Assembly (NCBI RefSeq): GCF_036588685.1
Contig: NC_086376.1
Location: 17,292,411-17,356,410, forward strand
Source of the DNA: Mytilus trossulus
Lineage: Eukaryota; Mollusca; Bivalvia; Mytilida; Mytilidae
Length of the DNA: 64,000 nucleotides
Reading direction: 5' to 3'
Made by a program: the position numbers and the translations under genes. The notes beneath the pieces were generated by a model. That model searched no databases. It saw nothing but the letters and a program-made list of their open reading frames with translations, and was not told the DNA's origin. Below, piece after piece: positions 12,356 through 24,000 of the stretch. Each line of letters starts with the position of its first letter. Within the stretch, counting starts at the first letter, position 1.

Positions 12356-13809
12356 TATACGATATAATATTGATTTACTTAAATCTTACAAAAAGGACTT
12401 TCTTACAATATGCTGTTTGATCATCGTAATCTATGTTAAAAATATATGGTTTTGTATGTTCTGGGTCTAAAAAGTACATATTAAGTACATGTTAACAATT
12501 TTACATTGATAACGTAAATGCAGAAAAAATAGTGTTAGTATATATCCATTAAAGTATGTTTCCACATTTCAATTGATATGCAAATATGAAGAAAAAAAAC
12601 CATAGAACAATTCTAATACAAGGTGAAACAAGCTTCTATAACTATTTGGCTTTTGAAACATTAAGGCCCAATAATTGTTCTTTTACCCAATGTGAACAAA
12701 TAATGTGTCTACTAAGACAACATACCTCACTTCTAACTGTATCTATATATTAGTAAGATATTTTTTTTTACATTTTCATAAAACTAATATAAGACATTAG
12801 GAGTATCAAGAAAGAGTAATTTACAAATGACAAACAGTATGAGGCGAATCAAATAAACAACTTGATTTATACAAGCAGATGTCTTTTATGTATGTGTGCA
12901 CAGTAAATATAATTTTTTTACAATTTGTTAAACTTTTCGTTATTTTCACTTTACTTTCACATTCAAATCTATTTGATGTTTGTCTTGCTATTGAAACAAA
13001 TAAAAGATTAAAAAAAGTGAAGTTATAACCATCTTATTTGTATAAATGTCAAATTTCTCTGATCAATCGTTTCGGGCTTTCATGCCTCAATTAATACATT
13101 AGTGCGTTTGCATGTGTACATATATGTACTTGATTATCAGACATCTTATCTAGCATGATAGTTAGAGTCTGAGAACGCAGTTATCAAGGTTTTACAATAA
13201 CTAGCACAAGATTGAAACAATAGCTCACAAGACACATGTTTTCGTAATGATATATATTACAATAGGAGACAACGCAACTGTGTTTTACATTTAGCAATTG
13301 TGTCATATTGTCTCTTGTGACTGCTTGAGAGGTTAAAACCTGACGGGTATTTGTTACCATAGATATTGATTTTTTTAAAATCTTGATACGCATTTACATC
13401 GATTTTAAGGATATTGTGGCAAGGTGAAATCTCCAACAGTTTTCTTTTAATGTGTTTTGTTTGACTGATGTTTATTTTTTCCTGAGGAAAAAAAAATAAT
13501 TGTTAATGTTTATTGAATTGTCACCCTTTGTACGTATCACTAGTGTAATCGTTCAGATGTTAATCAAGATAAGCTTTTTACCGATGTATTTGTCATGATG
13601 CTATGTTAATGGTAACTCAAAGTTGTTACAATTTTTCTCTTGTAATTTCATGATGCATGAACTATTGTTTCTAATAGTTTGGCTGTAATATCGGATTTCT
13701 CCCCTGGATATATGTCATCATTGATAAGTTTATAACTAAGTATAAATGTCTTTGTAGCTACTCTACAAAATTGTTTCAAAATGGCTTATCTGTAGTTCTC
13801 TCCTCCATA

Positions 13810-14395
13810 GCCGTATGTTATCTTTTTTCATTTCGAATTATGGTGTTGTCATCCAATTTTGGGACTATCACTTTGTCTCTCAAATGATACGGTATTCCCG
13901 TGCTTACATTTCCTACCATGATGTTCTTGATAGAGGGTTGCTGCTCACAAGGAAGCTATTAAACGAAGAGTTCAAAATGGTGAAGTTGAAATCATCCCTT
14001 CTTAACTTTTACGGACGCCATCGCGAGTTGGTTGACAATTATAGAATAACTGTTTCACAAATGATATCGGATATGTTCCTTACGTCGTAACTACAATCCC
14101 CTTCCCTTTCATCAATTTGACCTACCGATTTAAACTATATACCAGATTTTTGTTATCACATAAGCAACACAACTGGTGGCAAATGTGGAGCAAGATCTGC
14201 TTACCCTTCCGGAGCACTTGGGATCGCCCCTAGTTTTTGAAGGGGTTCGGGTGGTTTATTCTTTAGTTTTCTATGTTGTGTCATGTGTACTATTGTTTGT
14301 CTGTTTGTCCTTTTCATTTTAGCCATGTTGTTGCCAGTTTATATTCGATTTATGAGTTTGACTGTCTCTCTGGTATCTTTTGTCCATATTTTGTA
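13810..14395 (+). pseudogene. Reverse-transcriptase element relic, C-terminal end
   Basis: Frame at 13815-14090 reads through a conserved block: MIRYSRAYISYHDVLDRGLL, LLTRKLLNEEFKMVKLKSSL, then NFYGRHRELVDNYRITVSQM and ISDMF before the stop. The same block appears at 31.5 kb and (minus) 42.7 kb, where the upstream RT catalytic motif YIDD is preserved. The 3' flank (to about 14395, TTCTTTAGTTTTCTATGTTG) is also shared. It is the 3' end of a 5'-truncated retroelement copy. Clade is uncertain: I suspect a Penelope-like or other non-LTR type, but cannot tell. Confidence 0.65.
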
Positions 14396-14584
14396 ATTCT
14401 GTACCAACATCAATATGTCATTCTATTGGTATCTCAGGATAAATTGTTTTAAACAAATTAAGCGCTCTACAAAGTTTACAATTACATGTACTAAAACTTA
14501 TGTCTCCAATTTTTCAAAGTATAAATATTTTATTCTGTTCTATAAAGTATATGAACTGGTATGATAGTTGAATAATCTTAATGC

Positions 14585-16025
14585 TCGCGTCACATTGTCC
14601 CGATTTTTACGTCGATGGCAACACGATTATAGAAATTTTCAAAATCGAAAGTGATCGTATCCAGATCGGGCTATTCGTAGTACCATCTCTAACCATCGTA
14701 GAACCATCGGCCACTTTTTCTAGCCTTCGCGGACAACTTCGGGAACGGTTCTAAACTTTTTAACATGTTAAAAAATCCCCGAATGTGCGTCCGATGTTGA
14801 GGGTTCGTACTGAGTTCGTATCACCATCCTCACCATCGTAATGTCACCGGGAATGCATCTATTAACATCGTATTGCATTCGTGTTTCCATCGTTTCCATC
14901 GGGCAGTTTTGACATTATGATGTCTACACGAATGAATCACGAAGCTACCCGAGGGTCTTACGATGGCAACACGACTTCGCGAAGACCTCGTAATCCCGTC
15001 TTTTGCCATCGAATAAAAGTACGAAGGCAACAAGATGGAACTACGACGGCAATAAATTCAGCTAAATGTAAGTTAGTTTTCGCGCTAAAATACATTTAAG
15101 TGCTATGCGTGATATGCACTGGTCAGTCTAATACGACAGTTAAGAAAGACGTTCACAAAACATGGAGCTCATATCATATGATTCTATGAAAACAAGAAAT
15201 GACAGCGTTGTTTCTATTAATTCAAATGGAACAAGAAGAGCAGATATTACAGGCTCAGGATTTACTTTTACAAGTAAAATATTATTTTTTGTCAATTTTT
15301 CATATCAAGTAACATAATGAAAATCATAAATGCCAACACCAACACTACAGGTACACGTATATGATAAAACCAACTTTTTTTCATTATTCTGATTTTTTAT
15401 GTATCGTCTGAGTTGTTGTCACACGAATATTTACTCCATAACCATTTTGTTTTCTATATGTCATAGTTTGCCACATTTGTTGCTTTCCCCATATCCTTAC
15501 CATTTGTCTATATTATTATGATATTCTCCTGAAAAAAGCTCTTTTTGAATAAAAGGGACCAACGAACCCATTGCCTTACCTTTAAGATAGATCAGTAAAC
15601 ATGGGCATAATTATGGGTGATTATCCAGACTAGTGCACACATTTTACAGTTCAAACACGGCAGTGCCGAGCATGGCATCCCCTCGTATGTAACATATTGG
15701 GCACAAATATGGACACTTTATTTGTTTATGACATCGTATGGACATCGCGCCACCATCATAATCCATCGTGTAGCCTTCGTAATCCATCGTGTAGCCTTCG
15801 TGATCCATCGTATAGGCTTCGGTTGAGATATGAAGCTTAAATAACTCTCTTCAGTTAACCTTCGTGTGTCCATCTTTTACAATCGTATATAATTTCGGCA
15901 CCATCGTATAGACTTCTTTCTTCATCGTACTTGCTTCGGTCACTTTTTCACTTTTTAACGAGATCGGGACCAACTTCGTACGAACTTACAATTTTCACAT
16001 TCGGGTGTCCATCCTATGCAATTCG
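14585..16025. repeat. CCATCG-rich probable transposon region
   Basis: Two blocks (14585-15065 and 15640-16025) are clearly less AT-rich than their surroundings and full of CCATCG(T) or ACGATGG words, for example ATCCATCGTGTAGCCTTCG repeated at 15761-15800. A TCCCGAT word lies near the left end (about 14599) and, in inverted form, near the right end (about 15963). The middle is ordinary AT-rich DNA. Motif-dense ends around a plain centre suit a DNA transposon with subterminal repeats, but borders and target duplication were not found. Confidence 0.4.
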
Positions 16026-16027
16026 GA

Positions 16028-17760
16028 TGGATTGTTTGACATGAAAAGAAAGTAGTTTAAGTTTAAAGTTGAAAAATTTGATGTCAGTATTAAGATAAGA
16101 TTCTAATGTTCTTTTCACTTTACTGAAAAAAATAATGTATTTGCCTTAAATTCGATTTCTTTTTGTTATCGCAGGTTGATTACTTTTACCCTTATAGAAA
16201 TTTGACAGTCTTGACTTCCTTTATACCTCAGGCCGGATTGTTTGACATGACAGAGAAGTAATTTAAGTTTAACTTTGAAAAAAATGGTGTCGGTATCAAG
16301 ATAAGATAGCCACTATTTTCACTTTTCTTAGAATACAATTGACATCAAATTTGATTTATAATGGTATCTCAGAAAGACAGGTTTAACACACAAAGCGTCT
16401 TTGAGTCTATGGCTATTAAATATATGTGGATAAGACAACACGTGCCATTGTTTCTTATTCTTATGATATTTATGCACTGGCAATTAAATACTCTTCTATA
16501 CTGTGATGAATTATTTGAAATATAAGGGAAGGAGGCTAAGTTTAAAATTGCTATATTATTAAAATTGAGAATGGAAATCGAAAATGTGTCAAAAGACAAC
16601 AAACATCTCTATCAGGTGCAAATATTTTCCCTTTTGTTAGAATGATTTGTAGCGGAATTAAAATTCTGTTTTTATGGTTATACTGGATGGAATGTTTTAC
16701 TTAAATACAGAGCTCTATAATTTACGGTTACTTAAACGTTTGTCGACAATGATAAACAGTTTATTTTTTGAAATAATATTCAATTACTTTATTAATAATC
16801 ATCTCAGGATTGCTTGTTTGATCCAAATGTGAAGGAATTAAAGTTTCAAATTGTTATATTCGTTGTAACCATCTATATAATTTGACAATATTTTTTTATT
16901 GTTATGTACCGATATGATACCCCAGGATAGATAGTTTTGCACTTATTGGAAAAAAACTCTTGAGTCTACTATTACCGATACTTATAATGTGAACAATTAA
17001 CAGTGCCAAAAAATGCCTTTTGCATAATGTTTTTACAATTGTCAGATAACTGAGTACGTATGTATCTGAACACTGACTGATTGACATAATAGCGAAGGAA
17101 TTTAAGTTTCAAATTGCCTTATTTGTTGTATTTCAATATAAAAAAAGAAGCGAAAGATACCAAAGGACATTTAAAATGTTAAATTAAAATTAAAGTGCGA
17201 CGACATGGCAAACAAGAAAATGACCCAAAACACAAAACAGCACACACAACAGAACATAGAAAGACACCGAAATACGACAGGGATCACAAGTGCCCCGGGA
17301 AAATATGTAGATCCTGATTCACATGTGACACCTTCAAATAGTGAGTGCCAATATTTCCTTCTTTTTATAATAATTATTATATAAAAAAGCCTGATAGCTG
17401 CATATTGTTTGTATCTCAAATTAGATTTTGTTACATAAAAGTGAATGATTTTTGTTTTACTGTTCTGTAACGGGGTCAAAGTTCTATTCCTTTCGAATCT
17501 CATGACGATATTTGTACACAAATTTAGAGTTCTATAAGTCTACCACTACAAACATTTATTTCAACAGCGATAAAAAGTAACAATACTCATTCTTGTTATA
17601 ATATTAATTTGCCTACCTGATAGTTGAGTAGGGTTATACCTTATGAGGGATTGTTTGACATGAACAGGAAAGGAATATAAGTTTGATATTTCAAAATTTG
17701 TCGTTGGTATCAATAAAGGTGCTAATATTTTTCCTTTTGTTCGAATATTATGTTAAAACA
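16028..17760 (+). repeat. Diverged long-period tandem array
   Basis: A segment of about 40-100 bp (GGATTGTTTGACATGA, then AAGGAATTTAAGTTT, then GGTATCAAGATAAG) recurs near 16028, 16234, 16515, 16807, 17075 and 17649, always the same way round, with spacing of about 205 to 575 bp. Copies differ markedly, so the array is old. Confidence 0.55.
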
Positions 17761-19249
17761 TTAAATTCTGTTCTTTTCTACGTTAAGATGGATAGGTTAA
17801 AACTAAATGAGAGCTCTTTAATATTCTTGTAATAACATGATTATGCAGTATTTATTGTACCACAATATTGATTGTTTTACATAAAAGTACAGTAACTGTC
17901 TATGTATGCAAGAAAATGGTTATTAATCTAGAAATTAAACATGGTATAATAAAATTCAGTTAATTTTCAGAAATAAACGTATCAATAGCATTTTGACACG
18001 GAAGGGTATATTCACAAAAATACTGAACGTCATAGTAAACCACTGATTAGTGATACTTTCAATATTAGATTACAATGATCTGGTTCGACTGTGGATGAGC
18101 CAGGGCTCTCTTTTAGTCATTGTAATGTATGTTGTTGGTCAAAAGATTGAGTGTTACTTGTGTAAATTATCACTCCTTTCAATTCTTGGAAAATCTTCAG
18201 GTAACTTTTCTATATATTCAAAAAGTAAAATCACAAAAATCATAAACTCTGACGGAAATTTAAAACGAAAAGTCCCTATTCAAATGGTAAAATCAAACGC
18301 GTAAACACATCAAACGAATGAAAAACAACTGTAATATTATATGTAATAATACATGTGATAGGGACATGCTATTAAAATAACGAAAAACAAACTCTGTTCA
18401 ATATATTTATTTTGCTGAAGACACATCTGTCATTTGGTATCCTATTCTCCACAACCTAAAGGTCCAGCACTGTAAATATACATAAATGGGTTAACACACA
18501 AGGCTAAGTTATTTAAACAATTCATATGAATTGTCTGCATTCGTTTATTTGCAAAAGGAAGACGGTTGTTAACGTAAAAATTGTGCCTTGTGATATTTTC
18601 TTCATTTAAAGTCTTTTCAGGAAAAAGAATCCATTGCGTAATACCGAATGTGATGAATTCTATTATCTTACAAAAGTGCCCATGGTTACTCTCGGCATAT
18701 GTACTCTTTATGTCTAAATTTGACTTCTGACATAAGTTTAAGAATGAATTTCAGTTGATACTTGTAAAGCTGGAATTGATTTTAAGATTTTCATGTCAAT
18801 CAAACATTACTTTACAGTCCTTTGTAGTGCTATTTTTATTGCAGGTAATCAATCCAGACCATGATGAATATTCAGGCAAACATATTGTTTTGAAAAATAT
18901 GTATGTTGACTGTTTCTGTTTTATCTTTGCTGATTGTCAATGTCGCAGCGACTGGTCAAAAGATGATAAATGGTAGACGATTGCTTATTTTTTTAATTCA
19001 AACCTGATGCGTTGACCCAATAAGGTCATCGTGGTTCTGGCTACCGTTGTGTTTAAAGGTTCAAATTAAGAATTTATATCACAAGATATGGTATAGTGGT
19101 AAAACGCAAATGAAGTGCTACAAAAGGTCTTTTAATGAAACATAGTTAATTTCCGTATAACAACCATCGTCCTGATTTATTACAAAACACGAACAACATA
19201 TGTGACTGACAATAACCTACGACAATCACTGTATAACAGGCTTCTTACT
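17761..19249. other. Non-coding stretch
   Basis: No gene recognised. 18210-18340 resembles a segment at 30900-31020 (AAAACGAAAAGTCCCTA and ACACATCAAACG), so it is repeat-derived. A possible splice acceptor at 18845 precedes a short open frame with no known domain. Confidence 0.45.
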
Positions 19250-19440
19250 TTCTTATCCCAGGCATACATTAGTTTGGCCGTATTTGGCACATCTTTTTGG
19301 AATTTTGCTTCCTCAATGCTCTTCATTGTTTTACTTGTTTGGATTTATAAATATTTGTTTTGAGCGTCATTGATGAGTCTTATTTGGACGAAACGCGCGC
19401 CTGGCGTATACAATTACAATCCTGGTACATTTGATAAGTA
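19250..19440 (-). repeat. Partial hammerhead-type repeat, decayed ribozyme
   Basis: Inverse orientation to the 41.5-kb units. The ribozyme region is on the plus strand at 19362-19410: stem I arms GCGTCA and TGGCGT are intact, but the first core base is T instead of C (TTGATGA) and the cleavage triplet is GCC instead of GTC. Predicted inactive. Confidence 0.7.
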
Positions 19441-19650
19441 TTTCAACAGACACATACAGAATATGTCAGCGTGCATCGTGAGTAACAATCGATATATGAG
19501 TTTCGAATAACGGTTTAATACTGTTGCCTTTATTTGGAGTTGAGAAATGAATTAGAACATACGCATATTATGTCAGAAATAAATCAATATTGTTTTAACT
19601 CAATATTTTCTTTTTCTTTCATTCCAACTTCACAGAGATCAATTTTTGAA

Positions 19651-20470
19651 TTACCTTTTCTCACAGACAAAGAAGTTCCATGTGTAAAATGGCTTAGAGT
19701 TCCAATGAAGTTTACCATCTCCATACAAGTGAGTGGATAGACAGCGCTCATTATTACTGTTCGGTTCTCCCGGTCCCCAATCGGTAAAATCCAATTCGGC
19801 GGAGCTATTGTTCCAGATGAAACGTCCTTCGACTTTAAAATTATTTGCACCAAGCCAAATCTCTATATCCTCTGAAGTAAATAGGTTTTGATAAATATGG
19901 TTAATTATTGTGGATGAAATTACATTTACTTCATGTAAGAAAGAGACCATAACCCCTGGTGTGTTAACATGATTACGGAAACAGAAAGGAAAATACACTT
20001 ACAAACACGACATCAGCAGTATCCTTTCATGAAGGCGATACCCTGTGCCAGGGCAGCTTCGATTAGACGAATGAGTTTCTTTGAATCGGTTGATATCAAA
20101 TATATGTGATTTATTGCTACGTTACTATGACCAATAAACATTAAAACAAGCGATAACAAAGGTCTTAGTTTTGAGAGGCGAAAATTGTTTGTTCAGAACA
20201 TCTACTGTCGATTCCAAATTATATTAATGTGCCGACAGTTTCAGTAAAATACATATTGTATTTCATTTTCAGTCTGTGTTTTGAAGAGAAGTTTACTTTT
20301 GCTTAATCATGATCACTCAATATCAATCAAATTACTTACCGCCTTTTACTGTTGTTTTTGGAAGGAGATTCATTAAGAAATCGTTTTCTCCAGCTGTTGT
20401 AATTTCTGCCAAATATGCATTTAGGTTGTCTTGACAGAATACCTTTAAAATAAAATCACTTTAAGAAAGC

Positions 20471-20503
<33 letters not shown>

Positions 20504-21044
20504 AATTAGAGGCTCTTTTGGTAGACATTTGTTTAAATTCAAGGCTCCTTTCATTGTCTGTGTATCAATGAATCATTTCAAGTACCTAAAACAGTGACCC
20601 CTGTATTACTGCTAACACATACATGACTGTATTTATCGTTCCAGTTTCTCATGAATACTATGTAGATACACTATTTTTTTCCCCATTTACACCCTTAATT
20701 TCTACTGATCAGCAGGTTATTTTCGCCATATATATCCATTTAAAAATTTAGAAAAACAATATACATATGTTCCGAATTAATTATGAGAAACTATGCATAG
20801 ATAGATGATCATATCGGTATTCAAATAAAAAACAAATAAGGATAATTAAGTAGAATCTACAAAATAGGATAAACAGAAAGAGATAATGACACGCTTTGGT
20901 AAACAAGGGAGACATAACTACATAATAATTGAGACAAACTATAGCAAATACATACTTTAGCCTCATCCCAAGTTGTTTCTGTGTACTGGATTGAATAACA
21001 CGAATCCTCAAATTTTTGCCATCCATGTTTCCAATGGTCCTTCC
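19651..21044 (-). CDS. C-type lectin-like domain exons
   Basis: Three exons: 21044-20956 (KDHWKHGWQKF, EDSCYS, TTWDEAK), 20442-20340 (VFCQDNLNAYLAEI, ENDFLMNLLP) and 19871-19651 (IEIWLGANN, FIWNNSSAELDF, GPGEPN, ERC, WNSKPF, FFVCEKR, TAA stop). Phase 0 then phase 1. The EPN sugar and calcium motif of mannose-type lectins is present. The expected WND with its following cysteine reads WNSKPF, so one calcium ligand and one disulphide cysteine are lost. Binding is therefore uncertain. The first exon begins in phase 1, so an upstream exon is required (see the kringle 3 entry). Confidence 0.85.
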
Positions 21045-24000
21045 CTAAATAATTGTAAATGCGACGAAGTAAAGATTTTGATATAATAACAGGAATACGA
21101 ATAACCATTTGTATACAATTAATCACGACTTTTTTCTGTACGTTTTAAATAGCATCGTCTGGTATATCTGGATATTTAGTAATGCCATTACAAATAAAGT
21201 CCTTGCAATTCGTTTTTTGCCTTTTATACCTTATACGTGCAATCAATCAAATAGTTTGAGTCAAGTTAGATATTAAGGACACAAATTAAAATACTACAAC
21301 ACATGATAGAAAAACATTAAATTTGTATTTTTATTTATATTAATGTTTGAATACTTCCTGTATGTTTTGTGTGTAGCAAAATATAATAGCTATTCTGAGA
21401 TGCTGGTTTTTTTTGCATAATAAAGAAGTCAATTAAATAACACACTACAATAAGGTATATCACACAATTCCCATTTCGTATCTGGATCAGTTGTATAACA
21501 CCATGGACCATATTCCTCATTGTCTGGATTGCGGCAGTAGTTTTCCTGGTCGGCCATTTTTATCGAGTAACGATGCTGGTTTGGAACTAATGACGACCAG
21601 GCTTGACACTTTTGACCCAATATTGTTTTGCTGATTGTTCCAGTATAATTCTTTCCCTGCTGATCCATTCGACAATCTTGGTCTAAAATAACCATTTTAA
21701 AACTGTATATGATACATACTTTTGACTTTCGTCATGTTTAACAACTAATGTCCTCATAAAAATCGAACTACTGCTAGTCTGTTGCCAATGTGATTTGTCA
21801 CCTTATTTTCGAAGAAAAATTTATTTAACACATTTAGTCAATTTTTCCCCCGTAATAAACAGCATTATAAATATTTCTTTTCATCAGATAACTTTATTGT
21901 TTCAAGATTTTTATTTATTTGATATTGTATGTTGTGTTGTAAAATATTTTTTTCATTTTGCAATTCATGTTGTCTCCAGAATGAAGAATGGAACCGGGCC
22001 AGGTTTTACATAGACAACAACCCGACACAGAGCAAGCAAACAAGCAACAAAAAGAAAGCAAACAGTTAAAGGCATAAATAAACACTGAAAAAGCGAAAAA
22101 CCTGAAAAATTATTTTCGGTTCAAGTAGAAATATATAAAAATTACATATTTCTAAAAAAAACCGAATCAACGGTAATTTACATCTTAAAGAATCGCAAAG
22201 TCATATTAATCATCAAGCATTGCAAAAGACTTTTTAAATCTATATATTCATACAAAATCTCTGAATTTTGATATTTGATACTAAGAAATTGACATGAACC
22301 AACATAAGATAAAAGAAAACCAATCTACACGAAGACCAATGTCATTATAGACATATCTATCAAATAACATTTGCAAGTCTTACCTGGTTTTGCAGAGATC
22401 TCAAAGCCATCTTGAAAAAAAAGAGAATACGATAGATTTTGTCTGTTACAGATATTGGAAATGTATCAAAACAATCTATTTGGTATGATAGAATCCGATA
22501 AAAAGAAACGATAAATCAATTAAAACTTTCTTGTTGAAGTCAACAATGAACACGATCATGTCCTGATATTTTTTTTTATATATAAAAGAGACTGTTATTT
22601 AAACCATTAAAACCAACACTTATATTTCGGCTTGTTTGCATTTTCCTGACTATTTCATATTGATGGAAGGTCAACAAGAAGAAAGAAACTGTCGACCATG
22701 TTGGAAAGTCTTGTTTTTAAGACTATAGTTAATAACTTTCCAATAATTTTATACACAGTGTCAAACGTAATTGATTTAATTTGGTCAATTTCCCAGATTG
22801 ATTAAAAAATAAAAATAAATGATATACTCTATGAATGTCATCTAATAAAATATAGATAAGGCAAAACTGTAGAACCCATTCATATAATTAAAAGTATAAA
22901 CTCAGCTAACAAGGTATAATTAACAGAAATAAAACTACTTTTTTGTAGGTATAAATTTACTACACATGTCTTATATATTGTTGAATTATACCATCAAGCA
23001 AAGTTTTCACTATTTGTGTCAATTGATATACTTGGGTATTTTCTTGCATGGTGTTTTTATCTTATACCTTTACTGCTACTTTCACATATCGGGGTTTGTA
23101 AACAGCATTGCATTTGCATGTCATTGAACAAGAACCATTGCACTATTTTTTAAATGATTTGTGCGAAACTGTTTGAACAATAAAAGACATTACCAAAATA
23201 ACGAATCTAATAACATATCAGTGTGGAACATACCACAAAAAGGAACAGTGCAATATTCCCATCTGATATTGGGGTCCGTTGTATAACACCAAGGTCCATA
23301 TGGTTGACTATCTGGATTTCGACAATAGTTTTGATCATCTGCTAGCTTTTCTGGTAAATGATGAGAATGTGGATACGAATCTGACCAAGCTTGACAGGTT
23401 CTTCCAGTGTCGGTTGTATTAACATATCCAGTATAGTCGATACCCAGCTGATTCTGTATACATTCTATTGCTTTAAAGGACACAAATGCAATCATTATTC
23501 ATAAAGGTTTAGTTGAACAGTTGGTATTTGTAAGTGTTTAAACATGCTATATGTTGCATATAGACAATGATAGTGCATTGACTTGACATTTCAACGATAT
23601 AAGGATGAGTCGTAGAAACTTGGAAATGCGAGACTTTGCAGAGCTATTTCCCCGTTTCGGGTCGAATACATAATGATTTTTAGGATGCAAACAAAAAATA
23701 TTAACAAAAAAATATGTTTTTCCAAGGATTGCAAAAGAAACAAGCCTGCGTCATGAGAAAAAGTGATATCGGGTCAGTGGCTGTATATGCCATAGAAATA
23801 TACAGTTAACGTGTTTTGACTGCTCAAATAGAACGAGCACAGTATAAAATAAAAGAACAGACGCCTCAACAGCATGTTCATGAGTATAGACAAACAAATC
23901 TGAAAGCTTTCAATTTACAATACTCCGTGAATAAATATAAGTTACGGATGAAACATTAATTAAGAAGATAACATCACAAGTTAAAAAAATTTGAGTGCAG

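Larger units (their letters stand above)
9557..13809. other. Intergenic stretch
   Basis: Holds the family E copy, the GAA microsatellite and the family D copy listed separately. Between them I see no coding exon and no recognised RNA gene. Confidence 0.5.

Noticed and set aside
18755-18976. Open frame after a splice-like TTTTTATTGCAG, ending DWSKDDKW
   Set aside because: No domain recognised and no neighbouring exon to join.
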